Shown here piece after piece: positions 34,802-46,920 of a stretch of 64,000 bases of DNA. Both the position numbers and the translations under genes were made by a program. The notes beneath the pieces were generated by a model. It saw only the letters and a program-made list of their open reading frames with translations. It was not told where the DNA came from and made no database searches. The stretch's first letter is position 1, and every line of letters begins with the position of its first letter. Source of the DNA: Aselliscus stoliczkanus (taxonomy: Eukaryota > Chordata > Mammalia > Chiroptera > Hipposideridae). The stretch is from positions 63,061,213-63,125,212 of the forward strand of contig CM066740.1 in the NCBI GenBank assembly GCA_033961575.1. The letters run 5' to 3'.

Positions 34802-36018
34802 CTTATTAAAGCAGGGCTCATGGTTGGGTCCGTAAAAATGCTGGAGACATCTCACATTGTTTTTGTTGACGATCTTATTGAAGAATTCATTGACAAACTT
34901 GATCGGGAACGCACAGACGGCGGAGCGATTCATGGGCTCGGCGGAATCTGGCTTGCTTTGTGCGAACACCCCGTACAGGATGTCATCATCCAGGTTGACA
35001 CCTATCTGCTTGGCGAGATGCGCCCCAGGCTTACTGACATAGGCAGCTTGGAGGATGTTAAACACTTCCTGCCTGGCGGATCTCTTTCTTCTCTTCTCTG
35101 TGAGAATACACTCCAAAGGCATTTCCATGTAGGAACGCAACCCGGAGTCTATGGAGCAGAACCTGATTATCCTAGTGTGAAAAGTCTGCGCATCGAGAGT
35201 TTCCCGTTGGACCGTCAGAAAGTAAATAAAATGGTTGCTTTCAAAGGCGTGGACATACTTAATGGGGTAAGAATCTCGGAACTCAGGCAAAACATCAATG
35301 TAGGACTGGTCTGTCAAAAACTTAAAACCGTCTTGTGTTTCCTTCAGCCTTCTCACCGATATCGAATGTAACGCGTGGTCTGGAGGGGAAGAAGAGTTTA
35401 GAGTGTTGCCCACAAAGAAGTTGATGAACCGGTCCTTCTCCGATAGCAGGACTTTGGTTCCCAGGGCGCTGACCACGCAGTCGGGACACTGGCCGGGCTC
35501 CTCGTCGGCCTGCGGGGAGTACATGCAGTGCACCTCGGCCTGGATGTCTGCAGCCCTGGAGGGCGGCAGCACATGGCGCTGGCAGGCGCCCCTGTGGACG
35601 CTGCCGCAGCTGATGAGCTGGTCATCGTAGTACGTGTCCACCAGCAGAGCCATGTTGATGTTATCTTTCCAAACGCCCCCCGAGACATTGGCCTTGTGGC
35701 TGCAGCCCTGACACGGGAAACAATCCGGGTGTTCCAGCACTGGACCCGTCTTGTACTCAGCCACCTTCTGAAGGTCTCTGTCATTCAAAACGTAAATGTA
35801 GTTTATGGCACCCAGGTAAATGTAATGCTTGTGCACAACAACATTCTGGATGGTCGTTTCCGCGGTGAAGTTGGGCAGCCGGTACTTCATGTTCACGTTT
35901 ATCGCAGACTTCAGGAGCGCCGCTTTGCACTCCCCGCTGCTCTTCTGCACCAAGGTCAACAGAAGCAGGAGGAGGCCAGGTGCCAGCACAGCGCAGGCCT
36001 TCATGGTGAGAGGTGTGC
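34802..36018 (-). CDS. MET: MET exon 2: start codon, signal peptide, most of the Sema domain
   Basis: The exon is 1,217 bp. An AG acceptor (36020-36019, context TTTTGGCAG) is followed by 14 bp of 5' UTR and an ATG at 36004-36002. I prefer this ATG to an upstream in-frame one at 36025 because the latter lies in the intron. The 401 codons end at a GT donor (34801-34800). MET is the receptor tyrosine kinase for hepatocyte growth factor at the cell surface. Residues 1-24 form a signal peptide with a leucine run (about 8-18). The Sema beta-propeller starts near residue 27. A four-basic furin site, KRRKR, lies at 304-308 before S309 and separates the alpha and beta chains. N-glycosylation sequons are at N45, N106, N203, N359 and N400 (the last completed by exon 3). 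There is one more codon than in human, near residue 166. No frameshift or stop was seen. The opposite strand has long open frames that are only shadows. Confidence 0.98.
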
Positions 36019-37329
36019 CTGCCAAAACACGTTCAAGGCCAGAGTAATTCCGTGGTCATTTGAAACAAAGAAGACATGCAAAGAACCATACCAGTTAAAC
36101 TCTCCGAAACAGAGCTTCCTAACTGGACTTTTTACGTCAAGCGAAAACAAAAAAACACTCTAGCTGGTTTCACATAAAGATGCATTGTGCAGTTGGACAT
36201 GACTCTACATAGTTTAATTTTAGAACTCAAGCCACGATGGAGTAATTTTAGTGAACCATCATGAGATGAAGACAACGATCTGTGTTAAGGGCCGGAGAGC
36301 GACTAGGTTAGATTCTTTCAGTACTGAAGTCAGACACACAGCAAACTCCTTTCTTAGCCCCTTGCTGGTTGTTTAATGTGGTTTAATATCTGTGGTTAAT
36401 GACTAGGTTGATATTTAAACTTTCTCAGTTAGTCAAGTGAAGGAATTGTGGTTCAGATTCATTTATTCTAGAAATCACAGCAGGCATTGTTTCCTTGGGA
36501 GCATGCAGAATTACTAGGCTAAATTTAGCTTCCTTTTGGAAGAAAACAATCATAAATTCTAGAAGCAACATGATCACATGCTGTTTATAACAGGATTTTG
36601 TGTGCAGAGGAAAGGTATGGTTATAATTTGGCTATAGTTGACCTATTGTTTTGGATAAACAAATGCTTAACTTAATGTAAGATCACTGGGAACATAAAAA
36701 CAGCAAGCTGAAAATGTATAAAATAAAATCTTCAAGACTAAAGTCTTAGAATTATTTCACAGGGAAAAACAACATATTGTTCATTACCAAGTCAAAAGCT
36801 ATTTAGTACTAAGAACATTATTTTAACATTCTGTTGTATGCACATGGACAATATTTCTACTTGGAAGCATGAGTGGACTTGTTATTCAGTTTTTAGAAAC
36901 TTAAGGTGCCCAAGTTACAAACACTGTGAGTTCAACTTACAATGGTCATCGGCAGGATAGAAGGAGGGGCCTTAGAACAAATAGAAACTAAATAGGTATT
37001 ACTTGGTTCCTTTTTAAATGAATAATTCTGACAAAGGGAGCATTTAAAATATACTACATGTTATAACTATTCTGAAGTCCAACCCTGGGCCTACAAAATC
37101 ACAACAGAACTCACTGAGCAACTAGTAAGTGCACAGCTCTTTGCACTGTGGAAATGGGAGGTGGCCCTTAGCCTTCAACGAACTGACAAAGTGGTTGAAA
37201 GATAACACACATATGCAAATAACTATAATACATAGCATTATAACACCTTGCATAGCACAAACCAAAAGCTAAAAGCATCAAGAGAGGGAGGCATGGCCTG
37301 TTTTTAGGATCACTATGATTATGAAAAAT

Positions 37330-37480
37330 AGGGGTAAGTCTACTGTGTGGTAAGGTCCAGGAGAGCAAAAACAAGGTCTGTTTGGCTCATCACTCTATCC
37401 CAAGTACCTAGCATAGAATCTAGAATACAGTAGGTGTTAAATAAATACATGCTGAATAAATGAATAAAATTTAAGGAATG
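37330..37480 (+). mobile_element. L2 LINE 3' end fragment
   Basis: It shows the terminal L2 order: AAGGTCCAGGAGAGCAAAAA, ACTCTATCCCAAGTACCTAG, CAGTAGGTGTTAAATAAATA, and a degenerate AATGAATAAA end. Orientation is plus. Confidence 0.75.
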
Positions 37481-37879
37481 AATTCAAAATCACAGAACAG
37501 GTAAATACAGTAGCCAGAACTTGAATCCAAATCCTTTTCACTCCAAAGTCAAAGATAATTTTACTCTACTAAATTTGATAGGAATTGGGGCTTTATTTAA
37601 GGTGATAGAAAGTTATTTATTTAAGGTGATAGAAGGGTTTGGGGCTGGAGGGCCACATACCCAAGGTTTTACTCTAGGAAGGCAGAGTGGCTTAGAGCAA
37701 GGAGAAACTGGCAACGGGAAGACCAGATGACAAGCTATTATTAAAGCCTGTAACCAGGTAATAAGAGCCAGCCAAGATGGTGGCCCTGAGAATAGAAAGA
37801 AAGAGATGAATGAGAGACATATTTGAATAAGTAAGATCAACACCTAAATCAATGGAGTACAACAGAGAAGGCAAAGATG

Positions 37880-38560
37880 GTTAGTGGTCACTGGGGAAAA
37901 GTGGAACAAGTTACAGAATTAGGGTGGTCGGTAGGAGAAAGCCGGGCTGAAGACTGAGGAATGCAATTGGCTGGTTTTACAAGTGTTGAGTTTGATGTGA
38001 TATTGAGAAAGGAGTGAAAATGTTCCACTCCAGGGATGACTAGTAGGTTTTACATTGTTCACCAGGAAGCAGGTGTCTGGAATAAGTGTAGAATGAAGAT
38101 TTCAAGAGCATTTGTGTCAAACAATAGAGGGGAATAATGAGAAAGATTCTGGGGAGAAGCCTGCCCTTCCTGGGAAATAGGCACAATCAGTCTTGGGAGA
38201 GACAATGTCCGATGTGGGTGAGACAATATCCGTTATGGGTGAGACAGTGGCAAGTGGAAGTGTGAGTGCCAAGTAAATGCCATCTCTGCACTAGAAGGCA
38301 TGTACATTTGGGACTTGGTGTTGGTGGAGTAAGTGGGATTGTAGTTGGACTAGAAGTAAACTTTGCATGTTATTTGCACAGAGGTGATGGTTAAAATCAA
38401 GAATGTTCAAGGGGAGACAAGGTGAAAGAAGAGAAGACAAATGAACCAAATCTTGGGGAATACCTGCACTGGGAAAACCAGTAAAGGAATCAATGAAAAT
38501 AAGTTTAGTGAGGCAACAAGTGAATGTCTATTGCACTGTCACAGAAGCCAGGCCAAGTGA
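37880..38560 (-). mobile_element. Probable L2 LINE internal part, decayed
   Basis: The purine-rich text with runs like GTTGAGTTTGATGTGATATT and GAGAAGACAAATGAACCAAA resembles antisense L2 coding sequence. Divergence is heavy and no frame survives. It sits next to a clearer L2 in the same orientation at 38810-39450, which supports it. Confidence 0.45.
38199..38249. repeat. Imperfect 21-bp tandem repeat
   Basis: The unit GAGACAATGTCCGATGTGGG plus T is followed by a second copy with three changes and the start of a third. It is within the probable L2 stretch. Confidence 0.7.
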
Positions 38561-38692
38561 GAAGCTCAGGGTGGGACGTGGCCCACACAAGGCTCTCTGT
38601 GGACCTTCATGAGTGGTTTCAGTGGATTCAATAGTGGTGTTGGATGCTGAATTGAAAAGGAATGTGGTGAGGAAGTAGAATGTTTGTCAAAG

Positions 38693-38727
38693 AAAGGACA
38701 GGCAAAAAAAAAAAAAAAGGACAGGCA
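38693..38727 (+). repeat. Poly-A run flanked by a 12-bp direct repeat
   Basis: The repeat AAAGGACAGGCA is at 38693-38704 and 38716-38727 with an A run of about 15 between and into them. It looks like a retrotransposition footprint with nothing left but the tail. A simple tandem duplication with A expansion is the alternative. Confidence 0.6.
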
Positions 38728-38809
38728 GAGGGCAATATCAGGGTCAAGAGGAGTTTATTCTTAAATTATATAAAAAACATATGTTTGTGTGTAGATCTCC
38801 CTTTTTTCC

Positions 38810-39450
38810 ACTAACATTTATTGGTGTCTACTAAGGGCCAGGCGCTGTGGTGGGTACTGGGAGTACAGACAGGGTGCCTTTCCCCAGGAGGCTCACACAT
38901 ACTTGGTGGAGGCTGTGTGATGACAGAGTTATGGGAATGTGTAGGAAGGGCAGCCAACCAGGCTGGAAAGGATGCTAGAGCGAGTCTTGAAGGGCCCTGC
39001 AGAATGGAAATTCCTAGACGGCAGAGCAATCTGTGTGAAGGTATGGAGGCAGGCGAGAGCACATGGCCCAGTTGGGAGAATTGCAAGTAGTTGAGCCTGG
39101 AGAGCTGGGGAAACCAGAGGTCAAATGAGGCAGATAAAGATTATTGTGGCAACATTCCAAAGGAGCAAAGAGAGGCATTTGCAAGAGCCCTGGCACGTAA
39201 GACAAGTCAGTGCATCTGAGACAGAGGAGAGGATGAGAAGTCAGATGATGTACAAGGACACTGAGGAAGTTCAGGGCACATGATCTCAATGTTTTAAAAA
39301 TAAATCAGAGTATATGACCATCTGCTGTAAGTGCTGGATGTGGAGAGGGATTAGGGACTTGAGGGAGGAGGAGGTTTAGAATAGCTCCAACAGGGCATGC
39401 AAACTAAGGTCAGCGGGCAACGAAAGAATGGATTGCTCAGTCGCTCTGAG
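38810..39450 (-). mobile_element. L2 LINE 3' end
   Basis: Plus-strand text is the inverse of the L2 3' end: AACATTTATTGGTGTCTACT, GGCCAGGCGCTGTGGTGGGT, a segment with AGGAGGCTCACACATACTTG, then AAAGGAGCAAAGAGAGGCAT and GCAAGAGCCCTGGCACG. It is sense to MET, old and dead. Confidence 0.7.
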
Positions 39451-39669
39451 GGCTCCTTTGAGATAAACTAAAATGTATTATGATTTCCTCTTCACATTTA
39501 TGAGATATGGAAGAAATCCAAGGCAGAAGGTCAAGGACACAATGATTTTTGGGTCCAAATGAAGGCATGTGATGGGGATACAGGCTTTGAAGGCTGGAAA
39601 ATTGTAGTCAATCTGGAGGGCAAAACAAAGCTCCATTAAGGTAAAGAAGTAGAAGAGAAATCATAAAAT

Positions 39670-39870
39670 AATAAAATAACATGCACTGAGTGCTTATCAT
39701 ATGCCAGGCATTCTGCTAAACCCTTTGAATTACTCTTCCTAAACACCCATTACGAGTGAAATTTATTCTCCTTCGAGTTGAGCAATCTTGCCGAAGTCAC
39801 ACAGTTAGAACCAGGTTCAGTGTTACGTCTGGCTCACAGACACCTGTCCAGGCTCTTAAATGCTCCCTGA
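39670..39870 (-). mobile_element. MIR SINE
   Basis: It reads as the inverse of MIR: CATGCACTGAGTGCTTATCA, TATGCCAGGCATTCTGCTAA, GCCGAAGTCACACAGTTAGA near 39790. Confidence 0.82.
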
Positions 39871-41149
39871 CCATGGACGCAGCGGAGTCCCAGGCTGAGG
39901 GAGTGCGGGAGCAGCTGGACCCTGAGCTCTGGCCCGCCCCTCTTCAGCTGTGTGGCTTCAGGGGACTCACCAACTCTTGAGTTCCAGGGTCCAGATTCCC
40001 TCGCATGATGGTTTTAAATATCAAGAAGAGCTCTCATCTCTGAAAGCACTTCGTTATATAGTGTATATAAATATAAATGTAGGATGTTGCACTTGCTCTT
40101 TTTATATCTAATTCTCGTTGTTTTGAAATGCAGTAGAAAACTTTTGGCGCTGGTGTGGGGGATCACAAGGAGTAGAAGAAAAGGATTTGGGATAAGTTGT
40201 CCTATGAGAAGACAAATACAAACTGCAAATACGTATCTAAACCTTCTAGACTATATTAAGCAGAAAAATTAAATGCTCTTCTCAATATGGTACTGGTGCA
40301 GCTTTCAAATTGGGAACATTAGCCTAATACATTATTTATCACCATATTTTCACTAGGAGAAAATAATAAAGAAAATAAATGAACCATTACTGTCAAAAGG
40401 AAAAAAGGCCTGACAACCAATCTGCATCTCAGTTGATGCCCATTCATGTAGTTCAAAGGGCGAAAGCCTTTTTTTCTTCTGGTTTTTGAAGGAGCCTTCA
40501 AAATGATCTTAAAAAAAAAAAAAAAAATCTGGGGTATTATATTAAATCATGTTTAAAAAATAAGGTTCATATCTTAAGATTGGTATATTAGTTCACCCAC
40601 AATATTAAACCTCAATTAACTGGAATCCAAAAAAGTATACAAATGCACTACTGGGCTTTTTTGTTATTTCACTTGACGAGATGGCAAATCGTAAGAAAAC
40701 CAGTAGGGAAGGATAGTTTTTCTATTTAAAGAAGAAAATCTTGCAGAATGCCCCTGGAGTTAGCAACGCCCCTGGAGAAGAATCCTACACCTTCTTAACA
40801 TTCTTTTGATAGTAAATGGTGATGCCATTTTTCAGACTGAAATATCAAAGGTTAATTTTTTTATTAAAGCAAAAATATGAAAGTGGGGAGCACTGTCAAT
40901 AGGGTTTTTAATTAAAATACGGGTTTCTGTTTAATCCTCAATGAAAAAATGTAAACACCTCTTTCCTTAATCATTTCAACTAATGTAGGCCCTTCCACAT
41001 TAACAAAGGGGTTTGGTTGCTCAGACTAGATCTGCTCTGGGAAATGTTTGTGTCATTCATAAGGAACGGAAGGAGACTTTTGGAAAGTATTTGTTGCTGA
41101 ACTGTGTTCCCTGATGACACTTCCAATTTACTGAGTGACAGCTGAAGGG

Positions 41150-41345
41150 TCAAGTGCATAGGCTCTGGAGACAGAATCCATCCACTGTCTGTATGACCTT
41201 GGAAGGAATTTCTCTGGCCTCTATTTTCTCATCAGGAATATGGCAGTGACTGTGGTACCTGTATCACTTGAGGATTCCGTGAGTCAATGCAAGCAGAGCA
41301 AGAGCAGTGGTTGGCACACAGTAGGCCAATAAATATTTATTATTG
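41150..41345 (+). mobile_element. MIR SINE
   Basis: The order is as in MIR: GCATAGGCTCTGGAGACAGA, TGTATGACCTTGGAAGGAAT, CTCTATTTTCTCATCAGGAA, GGCACACAGTAGGCCAATAA. The element is sense on the plus strand. Confidence 0.8.
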
Positions 41346-41460
41346 TTTGTTCATGCCTTCAATAAACACTATTTGAACATCTACTATGTTCCAGATACTG
41401 TGCAGAGTGCTGAAGACCTAAGAATGACTAAAAGAATTGTCAGTGAGATCTCAGATGAGA
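41346..41460 (-). mobile_element. Probable L2 3' end fragment, inverse orientation
   Basis: CAATAAACACTATTTGAACA and CTACTATGTTCCAGATACTG are the inverse of the L2 terminal segment. It is short. Confidence 0.5.
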
Positions 41461-42829
41461 AGGAAGTAGATAAACAGATCACAGTTTAAACTCAATGTGA
41501 AAAGGTCAGCGGGGACCCTAAACGGGACCCTAACCAGGCCAGGGGAGTCCTTTCCTCATGATGCATTGCAGTGCAGAGGGGCAGTGAGGGGAAGAAGTCG
41601 AGTGTCAGTAGTGTAGTGCAGCTAAACAGCAGTACGGCCGAAAGCCAGTCACCAACTCCTCTGGCCTCAGTTACTTTCTTACGTGTAAAATTCCAGGGTT
41701 GAGCTGGTTATGTGCATCCCTTCCCAACTCATGTTCAGTGGCTTCATCTTAGTAGCTTGAAATCAGTCATGGGGGGCATATTTACACCACAGAAATAGGC
41801 TAGCACTACAAATCAGGGCTTTGTTTCTCCCCTGAAGGGATGGGTATTAAATATTTACAAGAATACGCCTGGGTTGAACTAATGAATTCTGAAGTATTTT
41901 TCAACTCTAATAATTTTCAACTTCTGAGATGCTTTTCTGCAATTACATTTTTCTCCACTGCCATTGAGTTGGCATATACTGCTTTCTCTTCTCCCTCTCT
42001 CTCTATATAACCTGCCAAATGGAGCTATGTGAGCAATTTTAATATTTATATTGGTAGTGACTCCAGAAATACTTTGTTTTCATATACTTTTATCTTGATG
42101 CATTTATTCCTGTGATGTGCCTGGATCAGGCTTTCAATATAAAATGTCTTTTTATTGTTTCTGTTTTTTTTCTTTCTTTCTTTCTGAAATAGTGTTGGCC
42201 ATTTAACCAACTTTAAATTCCTTACTAAAAGGAACACATAAAGATGAGTCCAATAGACAATAATTAAGTCTCACATAGCAGGTGAAACGGAATCATCCAT
42301 AAAACATTTATTTCTTTTCAGTTGATAGCTAAGATAATTTCACTGGCAAAACATTTCCTGGGAGTGATTATCTCAATGGCACCTTGGTCATTAAACTAGG
42401 GCATTCAGGAGTGTTTCCGCTGAAGAGAACCATTCTGTTAGCTGCAAATACCAGCTCAGCTAACACCAAGGCCAGCTAATCTCTACCTGCCTTCGATCTC
42501 CTCTAGCTTTCTTATCAAGCCAGCTTCCATTGGTCTTTTCATCCCTTATAAACCTAGCAATACATTTAATTCCCTAAGAATTTATTGAGTAGCTACCTGT
42601 GCCTGTCTTCACTATTACTGTCATCATCATTGTCCTCATCAACAAAAACCTGTCACATTATTCAAGTACTAATTCCTCAAGAAAAAAACACAACAGGTGC
42701 AATGGAATACATTTTATAAGAGAGAGACTTTCCAAATTTTGACATAGGTGAGTTTGTTTCCTTCAGGAATTAATTTTCTTAGAAATCATAATATTTTATA
42801 ACTATATAGATAGTACTTTATAGTGTACA

Positions 42830-42975
42830 AGATACTGTCAATTATCATCTTTTCTAATCTGCATGATTTCTTTAAAAGTAAGCATTATTCCCATGTTTTC
42901 AGATGACAAAACTGAGATTCAGTGAAACCAAAATATTACCTAAAATGTGATAAACATGTAATGTAGTTCTTCTGA
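42830..42975 (-). mobile_element. MIR SINE fragment
   Basis: It contains GCATTATTCCCATGTTTTCA and GATGACAAAACTGAGATTCA, the inverse of the MIR middle part. Confidence 0.65.
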
Positions 42976-43099
42976 ATGTATTTCTAATTTTTTAAAGTAT
43001 GATACTTACTTGAAATGTTTCAAGTTATTTGCATTTCCTGGAAAATATTTTTATTCAAAAGGCAGAATATTTTAGTAAACATTTATTTTCACCTGCCCA

Positions 43100-43500
43100 G
43101 CAGTCACTGCCTCTACTATGGGAACTCTTTTGAAAACTCTCCCTCTGCTATCTAATGGGACTGTCAATCACATGGCCTACCTCCCTCCCCCAAGTGGAGC
43201 CGGTAAACCACACTGGCCTTTCAATGAAGTCTATTCCTCTGACCCACAGCTTGGTCAGGGGTGAGCAAGTGACCAAAGCAAGGCCAATCAGAATCTTTTT
43301 TGGGCCTCAATATAGATACTGTGAGAGGACCTATCTCCTTCAAAGGTCACACAAACTAATGATGATACCTTGGGGTGTCTGATGACCATCTCTGCCACTA
43401 TGTGGAAAAGGCATGACGCTGACCTAGGAGCAGAAGATCTCAGACATGGAGAAAAACGGGCTGTTACTGCTTGAGCATCTGCACCCACCATGTCTTAAGC
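43100..43500. other. Repeat-like segment, family not recognised
   Basis: The segment, with GCAAGGCCAATCAGAATCTT near 43277 and GACCATCTCTGCCACTATGT near 43383, resembles an old mammalian interspersed repeat I have seen but cannot name. It could be an LTR or DNA transposon relic. Open frames here are not convincing. Confidence 0.4.
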
Positions 43501-44470
43501 TAAATGGAAACAGTGCAGTTTTTTCTTTCCGCTTTTCCTTACTTTCTTGTTTTCATCAGCAGTTTCATTGTGATTCTTTTATTCTTTGTTCCTAAAAAAG
43601 TCCTGACTAAACAATGTGCACTCAAAGATACTACAAATCTATGAATTCAAACACAAAGTTAAGTGCATAAGCAACTCCATGTATTCAAGTTATTAGAAAG
43701 CGGTGATTTATTTATCTACTTGAAGAGTTACTCTAAATATTTCACTTTGCATGTGGACACATCTATTAGTTAAAGTCTCTAAGGTATTATACTAGTTTTT
43801 GTTTTCTGCTACATAATTTCAAATTATGCTACAATATTTACTTAACATAATCTCAAGATAGAAATAATGTATCAAAGTGAAGTCAAAATATAAAAATTAG
43901 CAAACATTCAATCCTGTTTTTAAGTATATAAAAGGGATTTATGATGATGGAAAATGGCCGAGGTGCCATATTAAGGAAATTGCAGTCATAAAACAGTCAT
44001 TACTAAATCTCCAGGAGGCCGTGCCAGAATGAAATCCTAAGGCAAACTCTTAGGCTTCTCTACATAGATATTATTTCTGTTAACTTTAAAAGTAGGCCTA
44101 TAAAAACAAGTGAAGGAAAGAAGGCTCCAATAGGCTATTTCTGACGTCATTTAAAATACTGTATTTATAAACAGTCACTACTTATGAGGTCATATTATAT
44201 CAACAATATTAATCAAATATTTGTGAGCACTCATTGCATACCATACCCTGTTGAGACACTGAGAGTTTCTACCTCAGAAAGTGTACAGTCTATATTTGAA
44301 GATAGCAAGGTTAGACGCTTAAAATCAAAATGTGTAACCTAAATTGAAAAGTGAATGGATCTACCAGGCTGATGAGAAAGTGAATTTTAACACATGCTTT
44401 GTTGAACATTTGATTCTTATGCCTGAAGATTTAACACTTAACGATATAATCATCAAAAAAGCCTAAACCA

Positions 44471-44573
44471 GGGCCAGCCGAGTGGCGCGGTGGTTAAGTG
44501 CTGGCTTGGGAAGCCAGCGGCCCCAGTTCGGTCCCACATATGAGGGCCAGTGACACTGCCCTAAAAAAAAAAA
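44471..44573 (+). mobile_element. tRNA-derived SINE, short form with A tail
   Basis: It starts GGGCCAGCCGAGTGGCGCGG and ends CCAGTGACACTGCCCT with an A tail of about 17. The duplication AAAAAAGCCTAAACCA at 44455-44470 and 44574-44589 is near perfect. A young insertion. Confidence 0.9.
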
Positions 44574-45479
44574 AAAAAAGCCTAAACCAATGTTACAAAG
44601 ACAAAATAATACACATGTCAAAAATCTCTTCTAATGAACCATACACTGTCTTGACAGTGATTTCTAATGTTAAGGTAAAGGGATGAAGAAATCCTCAGGA
44701 TTTTTCAGCTCATTCAATTGCTCTTTTATTTTTAAAAAGATTTTTTTATTAAAAATATAGTTAACATACAATATTGTTTCAGGTGTACATCATAATTACT
44801 CAACATTTATATAACTAACGAAGTAATCACCATGATAACTCCAGCAACCATCTGACACCGTACCACGCTATCACAATATTGACTACATTCCCCTTGCTGT
44901 ACACTACATCCCCATGTCTTATTTTATTCCTGGAAATTTGGACCTTTTATTCCCCTTCACCACCCATTTTTTACCCTTTTAAAATTTCAGTTGACATTCA
45001 ATATTATTTTATATTAATTTCAGGTGTACAGCATAGTGGTTAGACATTTATAAAATTTAAGAAGTGATCCCTCTGACTAGTCTAGTACCCATCTGGCACT
45101 ATGTATAGTTATTACGATATTATTGACTATAATCCCTGTGCTTTACTTTACATCCCCATGAGTAGCTTGTAACTACCAACTTGTACTTAATCCCTTCAAC
45201 TTTTTTTTCACCCTGTCCCAAACCCCTCTCCTACCAATACCCTGATAAATCTAATACCCATCTGACACCATACATAGTTATCACAATATTATTGACTATA
45301 TTCCTGTACTATATCCTACATCCCCATGAATACTCTGTAACAACCAATTTGTACTTTTTAATCCCTTCCCCTTTTTCGCCCACCTCCCAACCCCCTCCCA
45401 TTTAGCAACAATCAAAATTTTCTCTATATCTATGAGTTTGGTTTCATTTTATTTTGTTCTTTAGAGTCCACATTTAAGT

Positions 45480-45770
45480 AAAATCACATTGCATCTTTCT
45501 TTCTTACATACTTCACTCAGTACAATACCTCCAGATCCATCCATGCCTCCACAGATGGCAAGAACCTGTTCCCTTCCTTGACCGAGCAATATTCCATTGT
45601 ATATATGTACCACCTCCTTTTCATCCACTCATCCATTGATGGACACCCAGGCTGCGTCCACATCTTGGCTACTGCAAATAATGCGACAATGAACATATGG
45701 ATGCACATGTCTCCTCAACTTAGCATTCTGGATTTCTTTGGATAAATACCCTGAAGTGGGATTGCTGGGT
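45480..45770 (-). pseudogene. L1 ORF2 C-terminal remnant
   Basis: A 63-codon open stretch (45708-45517) and its upstream frame show the conserved L1 ORF2 tail: HMFIVALFAVAKMW, then CPSMDEWMKRRW and YTMEYCSVKE. This part lies downstream of the reverse transcriptase in intact ORF2 and here is fused to the ORF2 N terminus by the deletion. It does not encode a functional product. Confidence 0.85.
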
Positions 45771-46013
45771 CCTTTTTTTTGTTTCCATTCATGAAATATC
45801 TTTCTTCATCCCTTTACTTTCCATGTATGTGTCTTTCAATCTGCAGTGAGTCTCTTGCAGACAACATATGGAAGGGTTTTATTTTCTTATCTATTCAGCC
45901 CTCCTATGTCTTTTGAGTGGAGCATTTAATCCATTTACATTGAAAGTAATTATTGATAGATGTGTAGATAATTCCATTTGATTATTCATAATTTTGATTT
46001 TATTTTCTCCATG

Positions 46014-46920
46014 TTAAAGAAGTCCCTTTAACATTCCTTGTAATTCCAGTTTGGTGGTGATGAACTCCTTTAGCCTTTTTTTTTTTCTGTCTGGGAAGCT
46101 CTTTATCTGTCCTTCAATTTTAAATGATAGCCTTGCTGGGTAGAGTACTCTTGGTTGTAGGTCCTTACTTTTCATCAGTTTGAATATTTCATGCCAATCA
46201 TTTCTGGCCTGCAAAACTTCTATTGAGAAACCAGCTAACAATCTTATGGGAGCTCCCTTTTAAGTAGCTAGTTGCCTTTTTCTTGGTTTTTAGGATTCTC
46301 TCTTTGTCTTTAGCCCTTTCCATTTTAATTTTAATGTGTCTTGGTGTGGTCCTATTTGGGTTCATTGTGTTTGGGACTCTGCGCTTCTTGGGATTATAAG
46401 TCTATTTCCTTCACCAGGTTAGAAAAGTTTCAGTCATTATTTCTTCCAATAGGATTGCAATTCCTTGCACTGTCTTCTCCTTCTGGTACCCCTATGATAT
46501 GAATGTTGGTACACTTGATATTATCTCAGAGACCCCTTAAACTATCCTCAGTTTTTTTTTTTTAAATTCTTTTTGCCTTTCCTATTGGGTGTTTTCTGCT
46601 ACTTTGTCTTCCAAACCTCTAATAAGATCCTCTGCTTCATCTAGTCTGCTAATGTTTCCTTCTAGTGCATTCTTTATTTCAGTTATTGTATTATTTATTT
46701 CTGAGTGGTTCTCTTTTATAGTTTCTGGGTCCTTTTTTATGCTTACTATCTCTTTGTTGAAGTACTCAATAAGCATTCTTATAACCATTGTTTTGAACTA
46801 TGTACCTGGTAGGTTGCTTACCATTTTAGTCTTTTTCTGGAGTTTTCTCCTGTTCTTTCATTTGGGATGCATTTGTTTCCTCATTTTGGCTGCCTCTCTG
46901 TGTTCTATGTATTAGGTAGG
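46014..46920 (-). pseudogene. L1 ORF1 remnant
   Basis: ORF1 of L1 encodes an RNA-binding chaperone. The N-terminal coiled coil survives as a 68-codon stretch (46788-46582) with NNTITEIKNALEGNI and LEDKVAENTQ. The C-terminal domain survives as a 75-codon stretch (46241-46014) with LQARNDWHEIFKLMK, LYPARLSF and FITTKLELQ. The RNA-recognition part between is interrupted by frameshifts and an expanded poly-T run near 46550. The frame is dead. Confidence 0.87.

Noticed and set aside
34793..36163. Long open frames on the plus strand and in another minus frame over exon 2
   Set aside because: They overlap the MET coding frame and have no protein similarity that I can see. They are shadows caused by the GC-rich codon use of the exon.
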